Shown here: in pieces, positions 15,836-24,886 of the stretch
Layout: every line of letters starts with the position of its first letter
Position numbering within the stretch: the stretch's first letter is position 1
From: Candidatus Nitrospira kreftii
GTDB taxonomy: Bacteria > Nitrospirota > Nitrospiria > Nitrospirales > Nitrospiraceae
Length of the DNA: 64,000 nt
NCBI GenBank assembly: GCA_014058405.1
Contig: CP047423.1
Span: forward strand, 1,674,001-1,738,000
Direction of reading: 5' to 3'
Translations under genes and position numbers: made by a program
The notes under the pieces: model-generated
Databases searched by the model: none
What the model saw: the letters and a program-made list of their open reading frames with translations, nothing else
Told to the model about the DNA's origin: nothing

Positions 15836-17866
15836 ATGCGACGTGTTCGTCCGTGGTTTGTCTCTACCGGTATTCTGTTCCTACTGTGGAGCTTCTTGTT
15901 CTGCTTTCCCGTACGTGCTCAGGAAGTCGCGATGGCCGACCAGTCGGAGGTAATTCAGGCTCCCGACGTAGTGGTGAGCGCGACCAAGACCCCCATTCCG
16001 GCCAAACAAGTCACCAGCGCCGTGGAAGTGATCACCGGCGAAGAGATGCAACAGCGAAAAGTCAGAACCGTGGCGGAAGCCTTGCGCTGGGCTCAAGGAC
16101 TTTCGGTCAACCAGAGCGGAGGACTGGGCACCAGTGTTGATGTCCGGATGCGCGGAGGAACACCGGAACAAACGCTCGTGCTCATCGATGGGGCGATCGT
16201 CAACAGTGCCACAATCGGCAATTACGACTTTGCCAACCTCACATCCGACAACATCGAACGGATTGAAATCTTACGAGGGAGTCAGAGCATGCTCTGGGGG
16301 TCGGATGCGATGGGGGGCGTGATTAATATTACGACGAAGCGAGGACGGGACAAACCCAATGTGTCCGCGTTCGCCGAGTACGGTTCGTTTAATACCATTC
16401 GTGAAGGAGCCAGTCTATCGGGGAAGAAGGGGCCCATAGATTTCTCCGGTTCGATCACTCGCTTGGATACGGCCGGTTTTTCGGCGATCAATTATCGGCG
16501 TGGCGCAACGGAGCGCGATGGATATCACAACTGGCAAGGATCGGTTCGGCTAGGAGCTGATCTCCCCAAAGATGGACGCCTGGAGTTTAGCTTTCGATGG
16601 TTGCGGGGCAGCGTGAGTTTCGATGGATTTGCGTTTAACTCGGTTACTTTTGCCTCTGAGCCAGCTGATGTGTTTGGTGCGCGATCTCGAAATTCGCAAT
16701 ATATCTTCGCGGGAAACTATTCACAACCCATCACGACTTGGTGGTCACAACAGCTCACCGTATCGAGAGCGACTGAATCTCTTGTCAGTTATGGAGGAAC
16801 CATCGAGCAAAATGTGGTGACCGGAGCGACAGGACCGCTCGGTTTTCCGTTCAGTTCGCAGATCGAGACCACCAGTAATCGGCTGGAATGGCAGCACAAC
16901 ATTCAAGTTGGTAAGCCTTTGTTGCTGACGGGGGGATATCAATTTCGTGAGCAGAAAGGCGATAACACCGATGTGTTGCTTCAGGCGCCTGCGTTTTCGA
17001 ACAAGGCCCTCAGTAGCCATGGTGGATTCGGTGAGGCTCAACTAAATCTCTGGGATCGTCTGTTTGCAACTGCCGGCGTTCGGCAGGATGAATACAATGT
17101 TTTCGGAAGCGCTACGACGTATCGAGTGACCGGCGGGTATTTGGTCAAAGAAACTGGTACGAAGTTACGCGGGAGCTATTCAACCGGCTTTCGGGCTCCG
17201 ACGATCAACCAGCTGTTCTTTCCCAATTTCGGCAACCCTAATTTGAAGCCAGAGAGAAGCCAGGGATTGGACGCGGCCATCGAACAAACGCTGCCGAATG
17301 ATCGAGGGACCATCAGTGTGGGGTATTTCTGGACACGATATCGGGACCTCATTCTTTCTGCTCAAGATCCCATCGCTTGCGGAATCGGACCGTTTGGAGC
17401 CAACTTCTGTGCTCTGAACGTCGGTCTTGCCACCGCACGAGGCTTCGAAGCAACCGTCAAATTGCATGTGTATCGCGACCAACCTTGGGCCAAAAGCCTC
17501 GATTTGCTGGTTCACTATACGTACACGGATACGGAAAACTTTCAAAATGGCCAGGCCACACGTGTTCCCAAATGGCCGCTTAACCAATGGTCAGCCATTC
17601 TCAGCTATCAACCGATCGAGGCATTGCGAGGTAATCTGGAAGGGCGATATATCGGAGAACGGTTTAACAATGTTGGGAACAGTAATCCGATCCCGTCTTT
17701 TCTCGTCTGGAATGTGTCAGCCAGCTATGACGTGACGAAGTATATGCAGGCCTACATCCGTTTTGACAACATCTTCAATGAGAAATACGAGGAAATTTTG
17801 TTTCTCGGCACACCGATCCGGTCGATTTTCGGCGGCGTGCGAATCAATTATGATCTTCCGATCTAG
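15836..17866 (+). CDS. btuB: TonB-dependent corrinoid receptor (BtuB-like)
   Basis: This 676-residue outer-membrane receptor imports corrinoids using TonB energy. It has a signal peptide (residues 1-28, ending FPVRAQ), a plug domain beginning with DVVVSATKTPIPAKQVTSAV and containing VDVRMRGGTPEQTLVLIDG and GSQSMLWGSDAMGGVINITT, and a long beta-barrel ending in FGGVRINYDLP. The ATG at 15836 follows a strong GGGAGG site; upstream in-frame codons lie inside the riboswitch. Control by a cobalamin riboswitch supports a corrinoid substrate. It is followed without a gap by the cobB relic. Confidence 0.92.
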   Translation: MRRVRPWFVSTGILFLLWSFLFCFPVRAQEVAMADQSEVIQAPDVVVSATKTPIPAKQVTSAVEVITGEEMQQRKVRTVAEALRWAQGLSVNQSGGLGTSVDVRMRGGTPEQTLVLIDGAIVNSATIGNYDFANLTSDNIERIEILRGSQSMLWGSDAMGGVINITTKRGRDKPNVSAFAEYGSFNTIREGASLSGKKGPIDFSGSITRLDTAGFSAINYRRGATERDGYHNWQGSVRLGADLPKDGRLEFSFRWLRGSVSFDGFAFNSVTFASEPADVFGARSRNSQYIFAGNYSQPITTWWSQQLTVSRATESLVSYGGTIEQNVVTGATGPLGFPFSSQIETTSNRLEWQHNIQVGKPLLLTGGYQFREQKGDNTDVLLQAPAFSNKALSSHGGFGEAQLNLWDRLFATAGVRQDEYNVFGSATTYRVTGGYLVKETGTKLRGSYSTGFRAPTINQLFFPNFGNPNLKPERSQGLDAAIEQTLPNDRGTISVGYFWTRYRDLILSAQDPIACGIGPFGANFCALNVGLATARGFEATVKLHVYRDQPWAKSLDLLVHYTYTDTENFQNGQATRVPKWPLNQWSAILSYQPIEALRGNLEGRYIGERFNNVGNSNPIPSFLVWNVSASYDVTKYMQAYIRFDNIFNEKYEEILFLGTPIRSIFGGVRINYDLPI

Positions 17867-18237
17867 ATGAGCATGGGAAAGTATCCGCGATTGGTCATTG
17901 CCGGTACGTCAAACGGCGTCGGCAATAGGACGGCATCATTGGCGATTCCGACGGCCTTGCGTGAGCAAGGCCGTCGGGTTCAGCCGTTCAAGATTGGGCC
18001 TGAGTTTATCGATCACAGGCATCATCATGCGGCCACAGGCCGACCATATGCCTGCGTGATGCTGAAGGACTCTTGAGGGGACAGAATGAACTCATGAACG
18101 GCAACGCGCTGGCGCTCAATACCCATCTGCATTTTGCCAGCCAGCTTAAAATTATAGTGTCGCTGGGTGAGTCGGCGCGTCCTGCAGCTAGTCGGATATT
18201 CGAAACGGCGAAAAGTATGCTGGGAGTAGATCGATGA
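17867..18237 (+). pseudogene. cobB: Relic of cobyrinate a,c-diamide synthase (cobB/cbiA) with a large internal deletion
   Basis: Two pieces of CobB survive. Positions 17867-18076 encode the N-terminus (KYPRLVIAGTSNGVGNRT ... RVQPFKIGPEFID ... HHHAATGRP). Its Walker A loop is damaged: the family has GTSSGVGKTT, and here the catalytic Lys is Asn. The frame then stops. In another frame, 18094-18237 encodes the family's C-terminal end (GNALALNTHLHFASQ), whose usual form is NVLASYxHLHFAS. A normal protein has about 450-480 residues; here about 115 remain. The relic sits in the proper place in the operon, between btuB and the CWC gene. Confidence 0.85.
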
Positions 18238-18464
18238 GGGGGCCGGTTCAGAAAACCTGCGAAAGCTGCGGCCGGAGTTTCGAGTGTGTTGGATACCAAT
18301 GCTGGTGCGGCAAACTCGGAATCACTGAAAAACAGATGGATTGGATTGCAGCGCGATATAAAGATTGTCTCTGTTCTCATTGTTTGCAAAAAATCGCAGC
18401 AGGCGAGCTGGGGCCTCATCTTCATTCGATGGACAGCAGACATGGCAACGGAGCAGGGCAATGA
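18234..18464 (+). CDS. Cysteine-rich CWC-family protein
   Basis: This 76-residue protein has the cysteine pattern of the CWC family: CESCGRSFEC, then QCWC, then CLCSHCL, likely holding zinc. The role of the family is unknown, but it is often found beside corrinoid genes. The ATG overlaps the stop of the cobB relic (ATGA), and its own stop overlaps the bluB start in the same way. The coupling has survived although the upstream gene decayed. Confidence 0.75.
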   Translation: MRGPVQKTCESCGRSFECVGYQCWCGKLGITEKQMDWIAARYKDCLCSHCLQKIAAGELGPHLHSMDSRHGNGAGQ

Positions 18465-19228
18465 GGCAGGCCACTGGTCGATTTTCAGGTGCTGAGCGAG
18501 AGGCTGTCTATCGGGCGATTTTCGAGCGGCGAGATGTGCGCCGAAATTTTCTGCCTGAGCCGATTCCGGATGCGGTGATGATGAGGCTGCTCACGGCAGC
18601 GCATTATGCGGGATCGGTAGGATTCATGCAGCCGTGGGATTTCGTGGTCATCCGCAATCGTACGACGAAGCACGCGGTGAAGGACCTCTTCGTCGATGCG
18701 AACACCAAAGCGTCCGCTCGATATGCAGGCGCCAAGGGGGCATTGTACGGGCAGCTGAAGCTGGAAGGCATTGAAGAAGCGCCGATTAATCTGTGCATCA
18801 CGTGTAGCCGACGGCGTGGGGGGCCACAGGTGCTTGGCCGCTCCACGGTACGCGCAACGGACTTGTACAGCACCTGCTGTGCCGTTCAGAATCTCTGGCT
18901 GGCCGCTCGTGCCGAAGGCATCGGTGTCGGGTGGGTCAGTATTCTGGACCACGAGGTACTGAAACGCCTGATCGGTGTCCCCAAGACGGTGACGGTCCTC
19001 GCCTATCTTTGCCTCGGCTATGTGTCCAAGTTTGAAGGTAAGCCCGATTTAGAAGCAGCTGGGTGGCGGAGACGGATTCCAGTTGGTCGGTTGATTCATT
19101 ATGAGTCATGGGGCAATCGAGCCTATGACAAGAGGGAGAACAGTGATGCGCATCACCAAGGTCTATACAAGAACAGGGGATGCAGGAAAAACCAGACTGG
19201 CCGGCGGGCAGCAGGTCTGGAAAGATAG
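18461..19228 (+). CDS. bluB: 5,6-Dimethylbenzimidazole synthase (BluB)
   Basis: This 255-residue flavin enzyme of the nitroreductase fold converts FMNH2 and oxygen to 5,6-dimethylbenzimidazole, the lower ligand of cobalamin. Family features are YRAIFERRDVRRNF near the N-terminus, AHYAGSVGFMQPWDFVVI, and AARAEGIGVGWVSIL. The ATG at 18461 overlaps the CWC stop. The recognisable BluB sequence ends around LIHYESWG; the frame then continues for about 40 unusual residues, overlapping the adenosyltransferase gene by 83 bases. An ancestral stop may have been lost. Confidence 0.92.
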   Translation: MRQATGRFSGAEREAVYRAIFERRDVRRNFLPEPIPDAVMMRLLTAAHYAGSVGFMQPWDFVVIRNRTTKHAVKDLFVDANTKASARYAGAKGALYGQLKLEGIEEAPINLCITCSRRRGGPQVLGRSTVRATDLYSTCCAVQNLWLAARAEGIGVGWVSILDHEVLKRLIGVPKTVTVLAYLCLGYVSKFEGKPDLEAAGWRRRIPVGRLIHYESWGNRAYDKRENSDAHHQGLYKNRGCRKNQTGRRAAGLER

Positions 19229-19742
19229 CTTACGCGTTGAAGCTTACGGGACGGTGGATGAACTCAATGCGTCGGTCGGCGTAGTTCGTGTGATGAATGC
19301 CGACATGACCAACGAACACCGGGCGGCCCAGCGGCTCGAAGAAGAACTGCGCTGGGTGCAAAATAAGTTATTCGATGTGGGAAGTATTCTTGCGACGGCG
19401 CCGGGGCAGACATTCAAGAATATGCCGCAAGTAGGGGGGCAGGACGTCACGCGCCTGGAAAAACTGATCGATCGCTGCCAAAAGGATCTGGAACCCCTTA
19501 AAGAATTCATCCTGCCTGGCGGAGGGAAAGTATCCGGCTTTCTGCATCAAGCCAGGACGATCTGCCGTCGAGCCGAGCGGTTGTGTGTGGCGCTTTCAAA
19601 AACAGAGCCGGTCGATTCGACGATCATCAAGTTCATCAATCGGCTGAGTGATGCGCTGTTTGTGTTGGCCCGTTGGGTCGCCAAGACACAGGGCGAGCCG
19701 GAATTCTTATGGGACCGTGATGTTGCCAAGAAAGTCGAGTAG
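19146..19742 (+). CDS. pduO: Cob(I)alamin adenosyltransferase, PduO type
   Basis: The 198-residue enzyme transfers the adenosyl group of ATP to reduced corrinoids. The N-terminal ATP-binding signature VYTRTGDAGKTRLAGG, the VDELNASVG helix and the C-terminal CRRAERLCVAL segment mark the PduO/EutT-type trimeric family. The ATG at 19146 gives the usual start and length. It lies inside the 3' end of bluB in another frame and overlaps cobU by 23 bases. Confidence 0.94.
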   Translation: MRITKVYTRTGDAGKTRLAGGQQVWKDSLRVEAYGTVDELNASVGVVRVMNADMTNEHRAAQRLEEELRWVQNKLFDVGSILATAPGQTFKNMPQVGGQDVTRLEKLIDRCQKDLEPLKEFILPGGGKVSGFLHQARTICRRAERLCVALSKTEPVDSTIIKFINRLSDALFVLARWVAKTQGEPEFLWDRDVAKKVE

Positions 19743-20280
19743 GCGACAATCAGCACAGCCGGCCAACAATCGAATTATTCTTGTGCTGGGTGGTGCTGCA
19801 TCCGGCAAGAGTGAAGTAGCACTGCGCCTTGCTGGTTTGGGTGGCCCTCACGCGTTCGTCGCGACAGGTCAGGGATTGGATGATGAGATGATAGAGCGAA
19901 TTGCCAGGCATCGCGCCACACGGTCACCGGTTTGGGAGACGGTTGAGGAGCCGATCGAGGTGGAGGCGTGGATTGCCAAACACGGATCTCGGTACCGGAC
20001 GATTCTCCTGGATTGCGTCACGCTCTGGCTGAGTAATCTCATCGGAAGCGGGTTGTCAGAAGCTACGGTGCTGCAGCGAGTTGCTTCACTCATGCCGGCT
20101 ATGCGGGCAACGACGGCACGAATCGTGATCGTCAGCAATGAATTGGGATTGGGGCTGGTCCCTGCCGAGCCTATGGTGCGTGCCTTTCGAGATCTTGCCG
20201 GGCGGGTGAATCAGCACATTGCTGGAGAGGCGGATGAGGTTCGTTTTGTTATCAGTGGGCTGGCGCTTCGATTGAAATGA
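19720..20280 (+). CDS. cobU: Adenosylcobinamide kinase / phosphate guanylyltransferase
   Basis: The 186-residue bifunctional enzyme phosphorylates adenosylcobinamide and then adds GMP, giving AdoCbi-GDP. The P-loop is GGAASGKSE; other signatures are [30 protein letters not shown] and [11 protein letters not shown]. The start is set at ATG 19720, 23 bases inside the adenosyltransferase gene, which gives a short tail before the P-loop. It overlaps cobT by four bases. Confidence 0.94.
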   Translation: MLPRKSSRRQSAQPANNRIILVLGGAASGKSEVALRLAGLGGPHAFVATGQGLDDEMIERIARHRATRSPVWETVEEPIEVEAWIAKHGSRYRTILLDCVTLWLSNLIGSGLSEATVLQRVASLMPAMRATTARIVIVSNELGLGLVPAEPMVRAFRDLAGRVNQHIAGEADEVRFVISGLALRLK

Positions 20281-21347
20281 ATGGAGCAATCTACATGTTG
20301 ATCAAAGATCTCTGTAGTCGAATTCAACCGCTCGATACCATGCTGCGTGCAAAGGCGCAAGGGCGATTAGATCGGCTGACGAAACCGCTCGGCAGTCTTG
20401 GGCGGCTTGAGGAATTGGCGGCGTCATATGTTGCAATGACCGGTGAGTTGAAGCCGAAGGTCCCGCGTGGAGTCGTCTTCACCTTTGCCGCAGACCATGG
20501 TGTGGCAACGGAGGGAGTCAGTGCCTATCCGAGCGAAGTCACTCCTCAAATGGTGTTTAACTTTCTAAGAGGCGGTGCAGGTGTGAATGTGCTGGCACGG
20601 CATGCCGGTGTGGATGTGCGCGTGGTGGATATCGGAGTCGATTATGAGTTTGGGATTGTGCCTGGTCTGCTTGATCGAAAGATTATGAAAGGCACGCGTA
20701 ATCTGTCGGTTGAGCCGGCCATGACACGGAGTCAGGCGGAACGAGCTCTGATGGTCGGAATCGAGCTGGCGGCCGGTGCAGTGCAAGAGGGGATCGGGCT
20801 GATCGGTACCGGCGAGATGGGCATCGGCAATACAACACCGAGCGCTGCCATCACCGCTGTGATGACCGGTCGGTCGGTGGAAGAGGTGACAGGGTGTGGA
20901 ACCGGTATCGACGAATCTGGACGCACGCATAAGGTGGCGGTGATTCAACAAGCCTTGGACCTTCACCATCCCAATCAGGTGGATCCGTTAGATGTGTTGG
21001 CAAAGGTTGGGGGTCTAGAAATCGGTGGGCTAGCTGGTCTCATCCTCGGCGCGGCGGCTGCTCGGGTACCGGTGATATTGGATGGCTTTATCGCCGGTGC
21101 TGCGGCGCTGATTGCGGTGGGAATTCAACCGTTATGTCGCGACTACCTCATCGCCTCCCACCGATCAGTCGAGCAGGGACATCTCGCGATCCTGGATCAT
21201 CTTGGACTCAAAGCACTGTTGGATCTGGAGTTAAGGCTTGGTGAAGGGACGGGCTCCTGCTTGGGCATGGACCTGCTCTGCGCCGCGATTAAGATCTACA
21301 CCGAGATGGCAACATTTGAAGAAGCCGGAGTGTCTGACAAGGCCTAG
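20277..21347 (+). CDS. cobT: Nicotinate-nucleotide-dimethylbenzimidazole phosphoribosyltransferase
   Basis: The 356-residue enzyme makes alpha-ribazole phosphate from dimethylbenzimidazole and nicotinate mononucleotide. Signatures are [51 protein letters not shown] and the catalytic Glu323 in LGEGTGS. The ATG at 20277 overlaps the cobU stop; an ATG at 20295 has a better-spaced GGAG and may be the real start. BluB two genes upstream supplies its base substrate. Confidence 0.95.
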   Translation: MNGAIYMLIKDLCSRIQPLDTMLRAKAQGRLDRLTKPLGSLGRLEELAASYVAMTGELKPKVPRGVVFTFAADHGVATEGVSAYPSEVTPQMVFNFLRGGAGVNVLARHAGVDVRVVDIGVDYEFGIVPGLLDRKIMKGTRNLSVEPAMTRSQAERALMVGIELAAGAVQEGIGLIGTGEMGIGNTTPSAAITAVMTGRSVEEVTGCGTGIDESGRTHKVAVIQQALDLHHPNQVDPLDVLAKVGGLEIGGLAGLILGAAAARVPVILDGFIAGAAALIAVGIQPLCRDYLIASHRSVEQGHLAILDHLGLKALLDLELRLGEGTGSCLGMDLLCAAIKIYTEMATFEEAGVSDKA

Positions 21348-21352
21348 GTTGT

Positions 21353-22117
21353 ATGGGAACGGTTGCTCGTCCGTTCATCTTTGCGTGGCATTTTCTGACG
21401 ACCATTCCCCTGAGTCGGACTCATCATGAGCCCACTGCGCCGGAACTAGCTGCGTCGATGGCGTGGTATTCCACGGTTGGCCTTATCCTCGGTGGGATAT
21501 TAGCGTTATCCCATATCGTGTTGAGCCGTGTCTTTGCACAGGAGGTCGTGAACATTCTGCTGATCGTGCTGCTGGTGTCGCTCACTCGCGGACTGCACCA
21601 GGATGGCTTGGCAGATACACTTGATGGGCTCGCAGGTGGCCGGACTCCGGACGATCGCCTATCGATTATGCGCGATCCAAGAATCGGCGCGATCGGGGCG
21701 ACCGGTCTGTTTTTATCCTTGATCCTTCGTTATGCGGGGCTGCTGGCACTTCCTCAATCACTCCGGGTTCCAGCGTTGGTGTGCATGCCGGCGCTGGGGC
21801 GGTGCGCCATGGTCGTGCTGGCTTGGTTGGTTCCCTATGCAAGAGCAGAAGGAGGTTTGGCATCTCCGTTTCTTGCTCATTTGTCGGTCTTCCATGTGAT
21901 GGGCTCGATGTTGGTGCTGACGGCGGCGCTTATGGTTGGATTTGGTGTCACCGCCACAATTGTGATATTGCTTGGGAGTTGCATGATCATCTTTGCGGTT
22001 CAAGCCGTGTGTCGCACGTTTATCGGTGGGATTACAGGAGATACGTTAGGTGCCACAAACGAGATTGTGGAAATCACATTCCTTCTCCTCATTCCTCTCG
22101 TAATTGTCCTGTCATGA
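21353..22117 (+). CDS. cobS: Adenosylcobinamide-GDP ribazoletransferase
   Basis: The 254-residue integral membrane enzyme joins AdoCbi-GDP to alpha-ribazole, the last step of cobalamin assembly. It begins with FAWHFLTTIPL and contains the family motif TRGLHQDGLADTLDGLAGG and IMRDPRIGAIG. About six hydrophobic segments follow, then the conserved GGITGDTLGATNEIVE near the end. It begins five bases after cobT and overlaps cbiB by four. Confidence 0.95.
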   Translation: MGTVARPFIFAWHFLTTIPLSRTHHEPTAPELAASMAWYSTVGLILGGILALSHIVLSRVFAQEVVNILLIVLLVSLTRGLHQDGLADTLDGLAGGRTPDDRLSIMRDPRIGAIGATGLFLSLILRYAGLLALPQSLRVPALVCMPALGRCAMVVLAWLVPYARAEGGLASPFLAHLSVFHVMGSMLVLTAALMVGFGVTATIVILLGSCMIIFAVQAVCRTFIGGITGDTLGATNEIVEITFLLLIPLVIVLS

Positions 22118-23070
22118 TGGGAGGGGAACTTTTAGCCGCTGCAGGTCTCGATGCCGTTGCGGGCGACCCACGCTGGTTTCCTCATCCAGTTCGGGGGATT
22201 GGCATCATCATTAGATGGTGCGACGACAATATCAGAAAGGTTTCGCGTCATCCCGCTGTCCTTCGGGCGGCCGGGATTGTCCTCGCCCTGGGTTTGCCTT
22301 TGCTTGTGTTTGTTCTCAGCTATGAAGTGATGGTCATGGCTGACGAGATAGTCTGGTGGCTCGGGAGCCTCGTCTCGATTGGGCTTGCTTGGACGACGCT
22401 CGCTGCGCGCGACCTGTGGAGTCATGTTCAGGCAGTGAGTGAACCGCTAGGTCGAGGTAATCTCTCTGAGGCTCGACGGGCAGTTGGGATGATTGTTGGC
22501 CGGGATACCGATCGGTTGTCGCAGGAGGATGTCATCCGTGCCACGATCGAGACAACGGCTGAAAGTATCAGTGACGGAATCATAGCCCCCTTGTTCTATC
22601 TTGCTCTCGGTGGCGCCCCTCTGGCTCTTGCCTACAAGGCAGTGAACACGTTGGACTCGATGATTGGTCATAAGGATGAGCGCTATGTCGATTTTGGGTG
22701 GGCATCTGCTCGACTGGATGACTTTGCGAACTGGGCTCCGGCTCGTCTATCTGCCGTCCTTATTGTTGTTGTCGGCGCGTTGGTCATGGGTGAGAGTGCT
22801 CGGATCAGAATGGGGTGGGGTGTGCTGCGGCGTGACGGCAACAGGCACCCCAGTCCCAACAGTGGGAGGCCGGAGGCTGCGATGGCTGGTTTCTTGGGGA
22901 TTCGCTTAGGAGGAAGTAACGTCTATCATGGAATACCCAACGACCGACCCCTAATCGGGCTGGGCGGGCGTCAACCGATTTTGAAGGACATTGAGATCGC
23001 ATCTCGGATCATCATTGGTGTCTCTCTTTTAGGTCTGTTGTTGACCATGGGAGTCATGTGGCTCGTCTAA
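22114..23070 (+). CDS. cbiB: Adenosylcobinamide-phosphate synthase
   Basis: The 318-residue membrane protein attaches aminopropanol or its phosphate to adenosylcobyric acid. Recognisable parts are the N-terminal LDAVAGDPRWFPHPVRGIG, RRAVGMIVGRDTDRLSQEDV, ETTAESISDGIIAPLFY, NTLDSMIGHKDERY and the C-terminal GGSNVYHG. The ATG at 22114 overlaps the cobS stop (ATGA). The amine donor would come from CobD, the next gene. The enzyme is called CobD in Pseudomonas nomenclature. Confidence 0.94.
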   Translation: MMGGELLAAAGLDAVAGDPRWFPHPVRGIGIIIRWCDDNIRKVSRHPAVLRAAGIVLALGLPLLVFVLSYEVMVMADEIVWWLGSLVSIGLAWTTLAARDLWSHVQAVSEPLGRGNLSEARRAVGMIVGRDTDRLSQEDVIRATIETTAESISDGIIAPLFYLALGGAPLALAYKAVNTLDSMIGHKDERYVDFGWASARLDDFANWAPARLSAVLIVVVGALVMGESARIRMGWGVLRRDGNRHPSPNSGRPEAAMAGFLGIRLGGSNVYHGIPNDRPLIGLGGRQPILKDIEIASRIIIGVSLLGLLLTMGVMWLV

Positions 23071-24170
23071 GGAATGCGATCCATGGTGGGAACGTCTATG
23101 CGGCCTCACGGGATCTCGGTCGAAGTGTTCGTAATCTGATCGACTTCAGTGCCAGCATTAATCCGCTGGGGCCATCTCCACGGGTCTGGCGAGCGATTGC
23201 TGATTCTCGTCATCTGCTGTCCCATTACCCCGATCCAGATTGTTGGGAGCTTCGTCAGGCGCTCGCCAAATGCTGGGAGCGACAGCCGGATGAGATTGCG
23301 GTTGGAAACGGCTCAACGGAATTGATTGATGTATTCCCTCGTGCACTCAAGATTCGGCATCTGCTCGTCATACACCCTACTTTTTCGGAGTATGTGGCAA
23401 CGATGGAGCGTGTCGGAGGTCGTGTCAGTGCCGTCTGCGCAAAGCGCACAGAACAGTATATGCAACCGATCAAGGATCTCTGTCGTGTGCTGGATGCACG
23501 ACGACCCAAGTCCAGTGCGATCGATGGAGTCATGCTGTGCAATCCCAATAGCCCAACTGGGCAAGCCTGCACGGTCGATGAGGTCTGGCGATTGGCGGAC
23601 CTCGCTCAGCGGCGAGGCATATGGTTGATCATTGATGAGGCATTTGCCGATTACTGTGCTGAACGATCTTTCCTTCCAGTGGCAGTTGCTTGGCCGCGTG
23701 TGGTGATCTTGCGCAGCGTAACCAAGTTCTATGCACTGCCCGGCCTTCGGGTTGGGTACGCAGTCGCCAAACCCACCGTGGTCGAAGCGCTCCGCCGGCA
23801 GATGCCGCCGTGGTCCGTCAATGTAATGGGGCAAGCGGCAGCGTTGGCTGCTGTGAACGATTCGGGTTATGCTCGAAAAAGCGTGTGTTTCATGGACTGT
23901 GAACGAGAACGGCTTGGAATCATGCTGGCTGCCTTACCCTATTGTGTGGTCACGCCATCCTATGCCAATTACTTTTTTCTAGAACTCCCTCGTGGATGGT
24001 CCGCGCGTGAAGTCAGTGCCGCGCTGCGAGGCGATGGATTGCTGATCCGTGACTGTTCGACTGTTCCCGGTGCAAATGCTCGTTCGATTCGACTTGCAGT
24101 GCGTTCACATGACGAGAATGTTCGCCTAATTCAAGCCTTGTCAGGATTGCTACGGCAAAAAAGATCGTGA
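23058..24170 (+). CDS. cobD: L-threonine-O-3-phosphate decarboxylase
   Basis: The 370-residue PLP enzyme makes (R)-1-amino-2-propanol phosphate for CbiB. It belongs to the aminotransferase I/II fold: the N-terminal IHGGNVY and FSASINPLGPS are typical of CobD, CNPNSPTG binds PLP, and the Schiff-base lysine is K223 in SVTKFYALPGLRVGY. The GTG start overlaps cbiB by 13 bases, and the end overlaps cbiZ by four. Confidence 0.94.
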   Translation: MARLRNAIHGGNVYAASRDLGRSVRNLIDFSASINPLGPSPRVWRAIADSRHLLSHYPDPDCWELRQALAKCWERQPDEIAVGNGSTELIDVFPRALKIRHLLVIHPTFSEYVATMERVGGRVSAVCAKRTEQYMQPIKDLCRVLDARRPKSSAIDGVMLCNPNSPTGQACTVDEVWRLADLAQRRGIWLIIDEAFADYCAERSFLPVAVAWPRVVILRSVTKFYALPGLRVGYAVAKPTVVEALRRQMPPWSVNVMGQAAALAAVNDSGYARKSVCFMDCERERLGIMLAALPYCVVTPSYANYFFLELPRGWSAREVSAALRGDGLLIRDCSTVPGANARSIRLAVRSHDENVRLIQALSGLLRQKRS

Positions 24171-24886
24171 ATGTCCGAACTCGGAAAGGTGCCCGTATTC
24201 AGCATCAGGTAGTTGGGCACACGCTTGTGATTCGTCTCGGTGGTCGAAAGCGAGTGCTTTCATCAGCGCCGCTAGGTGGAGGGTTTGGTCTCGCATCATC
24301 AATTCTAAACGATCAAGTCGAAGAGAATGGTCCCATTAAGGGGCACTATCTCACGCCGGCGCACTACTTACAAAAACTCGCTTCCCGACTCCAACTCAGT
24401 GGTAAAACCATCGGACTCATGACGGCGGTGCCGATGACACAGCTGGTCACGACACGAGTTGCTGCGAAGGAACTCTGGGTGGAATGTTTTGGAACCGTCG
24501 GCGTGAACAATGCTGTCCGAGTAGGAGAGTGGCCGCTTCGATGGGCACCAGCAAAGGCATGGAACAAACCGGGCACGATCAATCTCATCGTGATTACCAA
24601 TGCGAGTCTTTCGAGCGCCGCAATGGTCGGTGCTGTACAGGTCGTTACGGAAGCCAAGACGAGTGTCTTGATGGATCATGCGGTGAGAAGCAAGGAAGAC
24701 CAGTCTTTGGCAACCGGGACTGGGACAGATGCAGTCGTCATTGCGTGTGCGTTGCGTGGACAAGGACCGTTTCACCAATACAGTGGGACTCACACAATCA
24801 TCGGTGCACTCATCGGAAAAGCGGTCGCCAGATGTGTTTCTCTAGGCTTAGTCAAGGCTGAGCAGTGGCAGAAGGCTTTCGGATGA
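24167..24886 (+). CDS. cbiZ: Adenosylcobinamide amidohydrolase
   Basis: The 239-residue enzyme removes the aminopropanol arm from adenosylcobinamide or from corrinoids with unwanted lower ligands, yielding adenosylcobyric acid for rebuilding. Family features are the early SSAPLGGGFG segment, GLMTAVPMTQL, LIVITNASLSSAAMVGA and the closing TGTGTDAVVIAC. The GTG start overlaps the cobD stop. It is a hallmark of corrinoid remodelling and works with CbiB and CobD beside it. Confidence 0.93.
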   Translation: MNVRTRKGARIQHQVVGHTLVIRLGGRKRVLSSAPLGGGFGLASSILNDQVEENGPIKGHYLTPAHYLQKLASRLQLSGKTIGLMTAVPMTQLVTTRVAAKELWVECFGTVGVNNAVRVGEWPLRWAPAKAWNKPGTINLIVITNASLSSAAMVGAVQVVTEAKTSVLMDHAVRSKEDQSLATGTGTDAVVIACALRGQGPFHQYSGTHTIIGALIGKAVARCVSLGLVKAEQWQKAFG

